Below are positions 18,214-26,286 of a stretch of DNA of 38,311 bases, one piece after another. The stretch comes from an uncultured Eudoraea sp. (GTDB taxonomy: Bacteria; Bacteroidota; Bacteroidia; Flavobacteriales; Flavobacteriaceae). The notes under the pieces were generated by a model. The model saw only the letters and a list, made by a program, of their open reading frames with translations, made no database searches and was not told the DNA's origin. Made by a program: the position numbers and the translations under genes. Position 1 is the first letter of the stretch; every line of letters starts with the position of its first letter. The stretch spans positions 1-38,311 of the forward strand of contig NZ_CAMYKG010000029.1 in the NCBI RefSeq assembly GCF_947258925.1, given 5' to 3'.

Positions 18214-18612
18214 ATGGAAAACATCTTAAACAATGCTACGGTAACATTATTATTGCTGTTCTTGATCATTACTTTTTTACAAAGTGGTCTGGATAAGCTT
18301 ATTGACTGGAAAGGCAATCTGAGCTGGTTAAAGGGTCATTTTGCCCAGACACCGCTAAAAAATCTTGTTCCCTTATTGCTGAGTACTATCCTGGTTATTG
18401 AAATATTGGCAGGGGTACTATGTACCATCGGATTGTGTCTGCTGTTATTTTTTGACGATCCAAAAATAGCCTTTTATGGAGCCATAGTATCTTGTATGGC
18501 GTTGCTGATGCTTCTTTTTGGTCAGAGAATAGCCAAGGATTATGATGGGGCCAGGACTATAGCGGTCTATTTTGTACCCGCCATTTTCCTTGTTTTTTTA
18601 CTTCAAACCTGA
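18214..18612 (+). CDS. DoxX-like small membrane protein
   Basis: 132 aa with four predicted membrane helices at about residues 8-25, 48-72, 76-88/90-103 and 115-131. The N-terminal helix followed by SGLDKLIDWKGNLSWLKGHF resembles the first loop of DoxX/DoxD-type proteins. Short loops and a polar GQRIAKDYDGA stretch precede the last helix. No catalytic residues are evident and the function is not assignable. It follows holB by 39 nt on the same strand. Confidence 0.72.
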   Translation: MENILNNATVTLLLLFLIITFLQSGLDKLIDWKGNLSWLKGHFAQTPLKNLVPLLLSTILVIEILAGVLCTIGLCLLLFFDDPKIAFYGAIVSCMALLMLLFGQRIAKDYDGARTIAVYFVPAIFLVFLLQT

Positions 18613-18667
18613 TTAGAATCGTAAGCCTACTCATAATTCTCCTCCGGGAGGCCAATACTAAAACGTA

Positions 18668-19174
18668 TTATTTCTTGTATTTTTCGTTGAGGATTTTCAG
18701 GACTTCTTCGGTAAGGTCTTTGGTCTCGGTCCCGTATAAAACACTACCTCCATCTCCTCCGCTCAGAATATAGGTATAGCCATTACTTTTTCCAAAGGCA
18801 TTAATCTCCTTCTTAACCTTACTGATCAAACTATCCATTTCGGCCTGGCCTTGCATTTGAATTTGCTGCTCCTCCTGTTGTAATTGCTGGCCTATAAACT
18901 GCCCCTTTTGTTGTAATATGCCATATTCCTCCTGTGCTTTGGTATCTGACATTCCCTGTGCTTTTGTTTGGAATGCCTGAGCCTCTATTTGAAAAGCCTG
19001 GGAAATGCTATCCCTTTTCTTACCCAAGGCATCTGCCTTAATTTTATATTTTGCTTCTATATCAACTTTTTCCTGATACCCTTCCATCAACTTTACATTA
19101 TCCACAAAACCGATCTTGTTTTGTTCACATGCAGTCGCTATAATTAAAAATATTACTAAAACTAGTTTTTTCAT
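18668..19174 (-). CDS. OmpH/Skp-like periplasmic chaperone lipoprotein
   Basis: 168 aa from the ATG at 19174, which gives the lipoprotein signal MKKLVLVIFLIIATAC; the frame opens 8 codons earlier, but that would spoil the signal, and a -7 element lies at 19196-19203. After IGFVDNVKLMEGYQEK comes a long charged and Gln-rich coiled coil (about residues 40-120, QQLQQEEQQIQMQGQAEMD), then a small C-terminal domain with YILSGGDGGSVLYG. This is the trimeric Skp/OmpH plan (N-terminal strand, coiled tentacles, returning strands). Skp proteins bind unfolded outer-membrane proteins in the periplasm. The lipid anchor is a difference from E. coli Skp. Confidence 0.85.
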   Translation of the reverse strand: MKKLVLVIFLIIATACEQNKIGFVDNVKLMEGYQEKVDIEAKYKIKADALGKKRDSISQAFQIEAQAFQTKAQGMSDTKAQEEYGILQQKGQFIGQQLQQEEQQIQMQGQAEMDSLISKVKKEINAFGKSNGYTYILSGGDGGSVLYGTETKDLTEEVLKILNEKYKK

Positions 19175-19195
19175 TTGTGTTCTAAATTTAGTTTG

Positions 19196-19203
19196 CAAAA
19201 ATA
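19196..19203 (-). promoter_or_regulatory. -7 promoter element (TATTTTTG) of the OmpH-like gene
   Basis: Match to TAnnTTTG on the - strand, 21 nt before the ATG at 19174 and overlapping the longer start at 19198. It supports the shorter start. Confidence 0.5.
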
Positions 19204-19448
19204 CTAAAGGTTTTTGGAATGGTTTTAGTTTTGATGACTATTTACAAATTCCTGGGCAAAATAATTATAGCGCCTTTCTTACCAAAGAAAATTTACTATA
19301 AATAATATTTATACTTAAGTGGTGACTCTATATTTTTATTCTATTATAATGCCGTGCATATAAGCCCGTATAAGGGACAATTAGTATTGCTTAGGGGTAA
19401 TCTTATGACAGAAGGTTAATTCTTCTTCAGGCCGCTCCAAAACGAATT

Positions 19449-20276
19449 TTAATCGTTTTTAAGAATGTAAAGAAGAGACGAATACTCTTTTGTTTTCCAT
19501 GCCTTTATATTTGATTGGAGGCCAATGAAAAATGCTTTCATAAAATTTACTTTGCCTCTTTTATATTTTTCGGAAAGCAGTGAGACGTAAAAAGAATCGA
19601 AGATCATAGGTTTAACTTTTATTACCTTCATACCATGTTTGGCAAATATCCGTTTTATGGCCGTTTGTGAGAAGTGTGAAAGATGACGGGGTACGTCGTA
19701 GGCTGCCCAATATTGTTTATAATATTTTGCATCATATGATTGAAAATTAGGAACAGCAAGCATTAAAGTTCCATCTTCTTTTAAGAGCGAACATATTTTA
19801 TCTATTTGTGCATCAAGATTCGATAAATGCTCAAGAACATGCCACATTGTGATTACCTGAAAGCCCTCCTCCTTAATGAAATTAATATTTTCTTTTAGTT
19901 GCAATCCCTTCTCCTCGGCTAAACCCCTGGCCAACTTATTTGGTTCTACTCCATAAGTATCCCAACCATTGCTTTTCGCTATTTCAAGGAAAGAACCTGT
20001 GCCCGCTCCAATATCCAGAAGTTTTTTGTTTTGATTACAATATGCATTAATCAGGTTAATTTTGCGCTTAAGACTATATCTTTTCACATACTGATATAAC
20101 TTGTCCATCAAAGTCCTTCCTGAATCTTTATGGGAAATATAGGATTCACTATCGTAGTAATCTTCAAGATTTTTTGGCTCCGGATGCGTTTTTAACATAT
20201 TGAATTCCGAATCCAATATCAATTCGAATTCTTCTCCCGTAAATGAAAAATCTTTTGTCTTTAAAAATGGCTTCAT
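19449..20276 (-). CDS. class I SAM-dependent methyltransferase (Methyltransf_23 type)
   Basis: 275 aa. Rossmann-fold SAM-binding motif I LLDIGAGTGSFLEIAKSNGW at about residues 86-105, the acidic loop GVEPNKLARGLAE, then ITMWHVLEHLSNLDAQIDKI (motif II region with WHVLEH, typical of Methyltransf_23), LLKEDGTLMLAVPN, and PRHLSHFSQTAIKRIF. The N-terminal YYDSESYISH stretch is common in methyltransferases of this group that act on small molecules or glycans. The substrate is not identifiable. A 7-bp inverted repeat (AAAACGA/TCGTTTT, 19439-19459) overlaps the stop codon and may be a weak terminator. It seems to be monocistronic, with mnmG upstream across 212 nt that contain a parS-like site. Confidence 0.85.
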   Translation of the reverse strand: MKPFLKTKDFSFTGEEFELILDSEFNMLKTHPEPKNLEDYYDSESYISHKDSGRTLMDKLYQYVKRYSLKRKINLINAYCNQNKKLLDIGAGTGSFLEIAKSNGWDTYGVEPNKLARGLAEEKGLQLKENINFIKEEGFQVITMWHVLEHLSNLDAQIDKICSLLKEDGTLMLAVPNFQSYDAKYYKQYWAAYDVPRHLSHFSQTAIKRIFAKHGMKVIKVKPMIFDSFYVSLLSEKYKRGKVNFMKAFFIGLQSNIKAWKTKEYSSLLYILKND

Positions 20277-20460
20277 TTCTGTTGATATGATCTAACCATA
20301 CTTTCCTTTACCCAGGCTAAAATAATAGTCTTTTTAAAAATCTATTCCAGATAAAGGATGAACACTGTGATTTTAGATCGAATATACTTTTAAGTATCTT
20401 ATTATAAATTCAATGTCAAAATTCCTTCGCCTATTATAAGATTCCAATTGGTATCCTAAT

Positions 20461-20484
20461 AAATTGTTCCACGTGGAACAATTT
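20461..20484. other. parS-like ParB-binding site, intergenic downstream of mnmG
   Basis: A perfect 24-bp palindrome (20461-20484) centred on CACGTG. The 16-bp core TGTTCCACGTGGAACA (20465-20480) differs from the canonical parS TGTTCCACGTGAAACA at one base (G for A), making it fully symmetric. It lies 4 nt past the mnmG stop. ParB binds such sites near the replication origin and loads SMC. It is not a terminator because no T run follows outside the arms in the direction of mnmG transcription. Confidence 0.82.
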
Positions 20485-20488
20485 TAAA

Positions 20489-22357
20489 CTACCTGCCCAT
20501 GTAGACCAGTAAGACACTTATGTCGCTTGGTGAAACCCCACTAATTCTAGAAGCCTGTGAGATCGTAACAGGCTGTATGGCCTCTAACTTTTCCCGTGCC
20601 TCATAAGAAAGCGATTTTAGCTTTGTGTAGTCAAAATCTTTAGGTATTTTAATATTTTCTAATCTTTGTAATTTGTCTGCGTTGTTCTTTTCCTTGGCTA
20701 TGTATCCCGAATATTTTACCTGGATTTCAGCTTGTTCCAAAACCTCCCTGTTTAAATTATTCTTACTTACATATTCCGAAACCTTTTCCAGTTGCAGCAT
20801 ATGAGACATGGTTACCCGAGGCCTGGAAAACACCTTAAACATTTTATCAGCTTGCTTTACAGGAGATGAAGAAACATCTTCCAAAATAGGATTAATATGT
20901 TCCGGGTCAAAACTTGTGTTTCTAAAAAACTCAATAAACTCGTTAGATTTTCGTTCTTTTTCCCTCATTGCGAAAAGTCGTTCTTCATTTGCCAGTCCAA
21001 TCTCATAACTTTTAGGGGTTAAACGCAGATCAGCATTATCCTGTCTCAGCAGTGTTCGGTACTCTGCCCTCGAGGTAAACATCCTGTAAGGCTCTTCCGT
21101 GCCCTTCGTAATAAGGTCATCTATTAAAACCCCAATGTATGCCTCATCTCTTTGCAACATAAAAGGATCCTTCTCATTGATCTTAAGATGTGCATTAATC
21201 CCCGCCATGAGCCCTTGTGAAGCCGCCTCTTCATAACCAGTAGTGCCATTGATTTGTCCGGCAAAGTAAAGATTAGCAATTAGTTTGGTTTCCAGTGTAT
21301 GCTTCAATTGAGTAGGGGGGAAATAATCATATTCTATTGCGTAACCAGGTCTGAAAAATTTGACATTCTCGAAACCCTTAACAGACCTTAATGCTTTGTA
21401 TTGAATATCCTCCGGCAAAGAGGTTGAAAATCCGTTTACATAGACCTCTACTGTCTTCCAGCCCTCCGGCTCTACAAAAATCTGATGGCTGTCCTTATCA
21501 GAAAAGCGGTTTATTTTATCCTCTATAGATGGGCAATATCTGGGACCAATACTTTTAATTCTTCCATTGAACATAGGTGATCTGTCAAAACCTTCTTTAA
21601 GTAAGTCATGCACCAGAGCATTGGTATGCGTCATATAGCAATCCCGTTGCTTCTTTAAAACAGGCGTTTGCAAATAAGAAAACTTCTCAGGGTTTTGGTC
21701 TCCCGGCTGCGGGATCATCTGATCATAATCCAGGGATCTGCCATCCACTCTTGGAGGTGTTCCGGTCTTCATACGTCCACTGTCAAAACCAATATCCGTC
21801 AGCTGTTCTGTAATTCCTGTTGCCGCCCGTTCACCAGCTCGACCCCCGCCGAATTGTTTATCTCCAATATGTATTAAACCATTTAAAAAAGTACCATTGG
21901 TAAGCACAACTGCTTTGGCTTTAATATCTAAACCCAAAGAAGTCCTAACTCCAATAACCCGTTCTCCGGAAACCAATAAACCACTTACCATTTCCTGGTA
22001 GAAATCTACTAATGGTGTTTCCTCCAGGGCAAGTCTCCATTCCTCAGCAAAACGCATTCTATCATTTTGCGCCCTCGGGCTCCACATTGCCGGTCCTTTA
22101 GATTTATTCAACATTTTAAACTGAATAGCAGACTTGTCCGTAATAATCCCGCTGTATCCGCCTAAAGCATCAATTTCCCTAACTATCTGGCCTTTAGCAA
22201 TTCCACCCATAGCCGGGTTACAGGACATCTGACCTATATTTTGTAAATTCATAGTCACCAACAAGGTCCTTGAACCCATATTTGCCGCAGCAGCTGCTGC
22301 TTCCGCGCCAGCATGACCTCCTCCTACTACTATTACGTCGTATTCTTTCTCAAACAT
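20489..22357 (-). CDS. mnmG: tRNA uridine-5-carboxymethylaminomethyl modification enzyme MnmG (GidA)
   Basis: 622-aa FAD enzyme that, with MnmE, installs the (carboxymethyl)aminomethyl group at wobble U34 of certain tRNAs. FAD-binding VVGGGHAGAEAAAAAANMG is at residues 10-28, followed by MSCNPAMGGIAKGQIVREIDALGG, the GTFLNGLIHIG segment, YCPSIEDKI, GQINGTTGYEEAASQGLMAGINA and the C-terminal MnmE-binding helical domain ending ASRISGVSPSDISVLLVYMGR. All family blocks are present and the length is normal. The start lies 3 nt after the ybeY stop. parS-like sites sit on each side of the gene. Confidence 0.98.
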   Translation of the reverse strand: MFEKEYDVIVVGGGHAGAEAAAAAANMGSRTLLVTMNLQNIGQMSCNPAMGGIAKGQIVREIDALGGYSGIITDKSAIQFKMLNKSKGPAMWSPRAQNDRMRFAEEWRLALEETPLVDFYQEMVSGLLVSGERVIGVRTSLGLDIKAKAVVLTNGTFLNGLIHIGDKQFGGGRAGERAATGITEQLTDIGFDSGRMKTGTPPRVDGRSLDYDQMIPQPGDQNPEKFSYLQTPVLKKQRDCYMTHTNALVHDLLKEGFDRSPMFNGRIKSIGPRYCPSIEDKINRFSDKDSHQIFVEPEGWKTVEVYVNGFSTSLPEDIQYKALRSVKGFENVKFFRPGYAIEYDYFPPTQLKHTLETKLIANLYFAGQINGTTGYEEAASQGLMAGINAHLKINEKDPFMLQRDEAYIGVLIDDLITKGTEEPYRMFTSRAEYRTLLRQDNADLRLTPKSYEIGLANEERLFAMREKERKSNEFIEFFRNTSFDPEHINPILEDVSSSPVKQADKMFKVFSRPRVTMSHMLQLEKVSEYVSKNNLNREVLEQAEIQVKYSGYIAKEKNNADKLQRLENIKIPKDFDYTKLKSLSYEAREKLEAIQPVTISQASRISGVSPSDISVLLVYMGR

Positions 22358-22360
22358 TTT

Positions 22361-22783
22361 CTAACAATGTTTCACGTGGAACAAATTCATCTTTTCATTT
22401 TCCAATCCTCTCATAAATTCTTTTTCCCGAGCTGTCTTGTCGCTATATCCCAGCAAGTGTAAAATACCATGAGCCATAACTCGTCTTAATTCCTGACTAA
22501 ATTCTACACCATAAGTTTTAGCATTATCCTTAATCCGATCTATTGAAATATAGATTTCACCTTTTATACCTTTTCCTTCAGAATAATCAAAAGTTATAAT
22601 ATCGGTATAGGTATTATGATTTAAATAATCCTGATTAATCCTGTGTAGAAAATCATCAGAGCAGAAAACATAACTCAAATCCTCCGGTTTCTGCTTTTCG
22701 CTTTTGAATATATTAATAATCCATTCGGTATATTTTGATTCATCTTCAAGCTTAAAATCAATATTATAAAAAAAACTAATCAT
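22361..22783 (-). CDS. ybeY: rRNA maturation RNase YbeY
   Basis: 140-aa metal-dependent endoribonuclease for 16S rRNA 3' processing and ribosome quality control. The signature reads HGILHLLGYSDKTAREK: the first two His ligands are present, but the position of the third His (HGxLHLxGYDH in E. coli) is Asp, a form I recall from other Bacteroidota. Upstream blocks include YVFCSDDFLHRINQDYLNHNTYTDIITFDYS and GEIYISIDRI. The last codons (LFHVKH then Cys, stop) coincide with a canonical parS sequence. The start overlaps the end of the DUF4175 gene by 8 nt, and the stop is 3 nt from mnmG. Confidence 0.95.
   Translation of the reverse strand: MISFFYNIDFKLEDESKYTEWIINIFKSEKQKPEDLSYVFCSDDFLHRINQDYLNHNTYTDIITFDYSEGKGIKGEIYISIDRIKDNAKTYGVEFSQELRRVMAHGILHLLGYSDKTAREKEFMRGLENEKMNLFHVKHC
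22368..22383. other. canonical parS site inside the 3' end of ybeY
   Basis: On the - strand this reads TGTTCCACGTGAAACA, identical to the parS consensus known from Bacillus subtilis. It is translated as part of Leu-Phe-His-Val-Lys-His at the YbeY C-terminus. It is about 1.9 kb from the intergenic site at 20461-20484, and the two together bracket mnmG. Confidence 0.88.
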
Positions 22784-25700
22784 TATTTCTGAAGTAGGTT
22801 CTTACCCTTTCCTGATAATTTTGCTGCAAAGGTAAAGCTTGCCTATTTAAAATTTCATCTTCCCTGGTCTTATTGATCAGAAATTCAGGTTTAGCAAGTA
22901 TCGGATTCTGAAATTGCCTGGTATTTGTATTACTCTCTCTTTCATCCTTTTTACCCTGCCGCAGTGCTGCGTTTTCAAGTTTTAACAATTGATGTTCAAT
23001 GAAATTCATTTTATTTCTGGTTCTTTCTGTAATTCCATTCTCCAAAAGGTCATTTTCAAAATCTTCCATCTGCTTTATAAGCTTTTTCGCCAGCCTTTTA
23101 TCGCTCTCCTGCATCATGTCCTCCAGCTGTTTCTCCAGTTCTTGTTTTAGATATTCCTGTTCCTTATATATTTCATAAATTTCCTTTAACTCTTCTTCAC
23201 TCATTCCTAATCCTGATTCCTGGCCATCTTTGCCATCTCCCGGGGTTGTGTTACCAGTGTTCTCTCCATTTTCCTTTCCTTCTCCCTTAGTGCCGTCTTC
23301 ACCTTCATTTGAATCGCCTTCTGTCCCTTTTTGGCCCTTTTCTCCCTTTTTATCGCCTTTTCCATCCTCTCCTTCTTTCCCTTCCTTACCACTCTTTCCC
23401 TTTTCCCCCATTTTATCCTTTAATTCTCCCTGGGCCTTAATAATATCCGGTAACTGAAAACCATCTTCAGGATTTCCTGACCCCGCACCAGGTTTCAGAC
23501 TTTCTTGCATATTATCCAATAAATTTGCCAAAAAGTCCGCTAATCTGTTTGAAGCATTAATCACATATTGTTCATACGCCGCTCCCTGATAAATTTTACT
23601 ATCAGCAAGACTTTCAAGCGCCTTATCAATATTGTAGTATACTTCCGTAATCTGCTCATTTACCAACTCAGACAACTCCGCTCTTCGAAGTGAAAGGGCA
23701 AATAAACTATCATCAATATGTTCAAATAAACCTCTTAATTCCTTTTGTTTCCTGACACTGCCGGAGTAATCAGCCATTTCATAATCCGAATTTTCCAACT
23801 GATCAAATAAATTTTCCTGTTTAAAAGAAAAAGTAATCAAATTATCCAGAATTTGTCGCAACATTTCCGCATCCTCTGTAATGGTCGATTCAGACGCTCC
23901 TGAACTGGATGACCTTAAAGATTCACTCATTTCCTGTATTTTCTCAGCGGCCGCCTTTTGCTTTTGTTTTGCCTTTGATGAAGCTTTCTGATTATTATTA
24001 TTATCTGATTCTTTTGTACTATTCTCTTTTTCCAATTGCTCTAAAGCTTCCTTCTGATCATTTTTAACAAGCGTTTCTTTGCTTTTATCTATGTCTAAAG
24101 AAAGTGGTTTCTTTAATTCGCGATTATCCTTTGCCAGCTCCTCCAACTCCTTGGCCAACTCATCAAACTGTTTGTTCATTCTTTCCTGGGATTTGGGTGC
24201 CTCAGCGTCTACCTCTTTTTCAGACAGGATTTCCTGATCCTTTGCCAATTTTTCCAGATCCTTTGAAAGCTGCGCAGCTTTTTCAGTTACATAGTAGCGC
24301 TTTGTTAATTCCAACAATTGTTCTAAATTTCTCTGACTATTTTTCTGCTTCTTGCCCAATTCCTCCAGTCGCTTTGATAACTCCTGTTTATCTATCTTAT
24401 CTGCTACTTTATTCAACTCGTCCAATAGTCTTTCATTCTTCTTAGCCTCCTTTTCCTGTCTTTCCAGCCGCTCTTTGAGCATTTTATTTAATTCATCATC
24501 CTTATCCTCTTTCTGTAGATTTTCCTTTAACTCCTTACTGAACTTTTGCATTAATTGCTCCTGGTTCTGTTGTTTTCTCAGGAACTCCTTAATCCGCACC
24601 TGATCATTAAAATTTAGTGTATTTTTTTCTTTCTGATCCCTATTTAGTTCCTTTAAAGTTTGCTCCTGTTCTTTTAACTTATCCAGATTACTATCCATCC
24701 CTTTAATAATGGATTGTTGTGCCTCTAACTCCTTCTTTTTCAACTGATTATTATCAAGTATCCTCGTCGTAAATTCCTGAGTTCTCGCAGTTTTACTATT
24801 GTGAATTCCATCATTATCCCCTGCTTCAAAATAATAGGTATATGCCTTTCCCTCTTCCAGGACCAGGCCGCTTGGAAATGTATAATAAAACTCACTGAAA
24901 TTGCTGTTTGGATTTAAAAGGGTGACAATTTGTTTGTTTTCTTTATTATTTTCTTCATAACATATAAGCTTAATGGACTTTAGTTCATAATCATCAGTAG
25001 CTTCACCCTCAAAAAAGGCCACATTAGGGCTTAAAGAATCTTTTATCATTTTTACTTTAATTGAAGGGTATGCATCCTTAATCACTTTAAAATGATAATC
25101 GAGCTTCTCATAATTATTCACATTCTCGTTTGAAGTTGACAGTTTATAGTAAAACTCATTATAAATAATCCTTTGAGCAGAAAACATATCGCCATCCTTC
25201 TCCAGTTCAATCAAAGAATCTTTACTTACCATTACAATTCTGTCTGTATTAAGACCACTTATTTTCCAGCTTACTGAGGTTCCTTCCGGGAAGACCGCAT
25301 TTCCGGTACTCTTCAGGATATCTGAAGGTCTTTTAGTATAATCAGGATAATCCAATTTGATTTCAAAGTTCTGAATTGCAGGTACTTTCAGTGCCTCCAG
25401 TAAATAATTCCGGGATACTACGTCATTCGCCCTAAAAAAGAATTCAGTGGAATTCAATGGAGCACCGAACGTATATTCATATACCTGTCCGATTTTTTGA
25501 AGTAAAATTTCTTTCTCATTTACCACTATATAAACATCCGTAGGTTGCAGCTCTCCTTTGGTTGCCACTTTAATTGTCAGGCTTTCGTTCTCCAAAACTT
25601 TAAGGTCCCCTGATAGTAATTCAAAGACGAAAGGGGCAGGTGGTTCATATGCCATATCATAATTTACCACTCTTTCATATGAACTAAAAAACGAACTAAA

Positions 25701-26213
25701 ATTACCTGAAACCCATAAGAGTAGTACAAGCGCCAGAGGAACCACTGCATATTTAAGATATCTAAAGGTGTCCTTAAAACTTATAGCTCTGGTGAAAGGA
25801 ACCAGTTTTAAATTGTCTGAACGTTGCTGAATACTTGCCAACAAAAGTTCGGATTTATTCTCATCTTCCGCCAAATCGAGCAGATTATACAATTTATCGC
25901 CTATACCGCTAAAATGCTTGCCAATCAATATGGAAGCTTCCTTATTACTTATTCCTTTTTTTAATTTTAAAAGATAGGTTATAGGGATTGCTATGTAGTA
26001 ATAAAGTAAAAATACCTCTACAAACAAAAACATCAAAAACAGCACAAATCGACCATTTGAATTAAGCCATAAAAAATATTCTACGCCCAATATTACAATA
26101 AAGTAAAGGGCGCCTAATGCCACAAATAACAAAGTCCCTTTAAGTAATAATTTGGTGTAATACTTTCGGCTAAACTGGTTCAGTTTATCCAATATGTTAT
26201 TATAACTGTTCAA
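22776..26213 (-). CDS. DUF4175 family membrane protein, very large, with coiled coils
   Basis: 1145 aa. Three membrane segments near the N-terminus (about residues 22-46, 54-82 and 153-172) are followed by a beta-rich periplasmic part (about 190-480). A long charged coiled coil follows (about 490-780, dense in KELEEL-type heptads), then helical segments, a Gly/Lys/Glu-rich collagen-like tract (about 935-1000, KGEKGQKGTEGDSNEGEDG) and a C-terminal helical domain. This matches the Bacteroidota DUF4175 family of unknown function. The start is TTG at 26211-26213: the in-frame codon two upstream is TAG and no ATG occurs before the first membrane segment. It overlaps ybeY by 8 nt, so DUF4175-ybeY-mnmG form one unit. 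Confidence 0.87.
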   Translation of the reverse strand: MNSYNNILDKLNQFSRKYYTKLLLKGTLLFVALGALYFIVILGVEYFLWLNSNGRFVLFLMFLFVEVFLLYYYIAIPITYLLKLKKGISNKEASILIGKHFSGIGDKLYNLLDLAEDENKSELLLASIQQRSDNLKLVPFTRAISFKDTFRYLKYAVVPLALVLLLWVSGNFSSFFSSYERVVNYDMAYEPPAPFVFELLSGDLKVLENESLTIKVATKGELQPTDVYIVVNEKEILLQKIGQVYEYTFGAPLNSTEFFFRANDVVSRNYLLEALKVPAIQNFEIKLDYPDYTKRPSDILKSTGNAVFPEGTSVSWKISGLNTDRIVMVSKDSLIELEKDGDMFSAQRIIYNEFYYKLSTSNENVNNYEKLDYHFKVIKDAYPSIKVKMIKDSLSPNVAFFEGEATDDYELKSIKLICYEENNKENKQIVTLLNPNSNFSEFYYTFPSGLVLEEGKAYTYYFEAGDNDGIHNSKTARTQEFTTRILDNNQLKKKELEAQQSIIKGMDSNLDKLKEQEQTLKELNRDQKEKNTLNFNDQVRIKEFLRKQQNQEQLMQKFSKELKENLQKEDKDDELNKMLKERLERQEKEAKKNERLLDELNKVADKIDKQELSKRLEELGKKQKNSQRNLEQLLELTKRYYVTEKAAQLSKDLEKLAKDQEILSEKEVDAEAPKSQERMNKQFDELAKELEELAKDNRELKKPLSLDIDKSKETLVKNDQKEALEQLEKENSTKESDNNNNQKASSKAKQKQKAAAEKIQEMSESLRSSSSGASESTITEDAEMLRQILDNLITFSFKQENLFDQLENSDYEMADYSGSVRKQKELRGLFEHIDDSLFALSLRRAELSELVNEQITEVYYNIDKALESLADSKIYQGAAYEQYVINASNRLADFLANLLDNMQESLKPGAGSGNPEDGFQLPDIIKAQGELKDKMGEKGKSGKEGKEGEDGKGDKKGEKGQKGTEGDSNEGEDGTKGEGKENGENTGNTTPGDGKDGQESGLGMSEEELKEIYEIYKEQEYLKQELEKQLEDMMQESDKRLAKKLIKQMEDFENDLLENGITERTRNKMNFIEHQLLKLENAALRQGKKDERESNTNTRQFQNPILAKPEFLINKTREDEILNRQALPLQQNYQERVRTYFRNND

Positions 26214-26286
26214 ATTCTACTATATTTAATACCAAGATACCTGTTAAACTATATTTTTACCTCAAATATTTGTTAAAAAGCAGCTA

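Noticed and set aside
18636..18667. Possible terminator between the DoxX-like gene and the OmpH-like gene
   Set aside because: CCTCCGGGAGG cannot form a hairpin with an adequate loop, and AATAC/GTATT is only 5 bp of weak pairing.
23230..23457. Pro/Ser-rich open frame on the + strand
   Set aside because: It is the antisense shadow of the Gly/Lys/Glu-rich tract of the DUF4175 gene; Gly and Glu codons read backwards give Pro and Ser/Phe.
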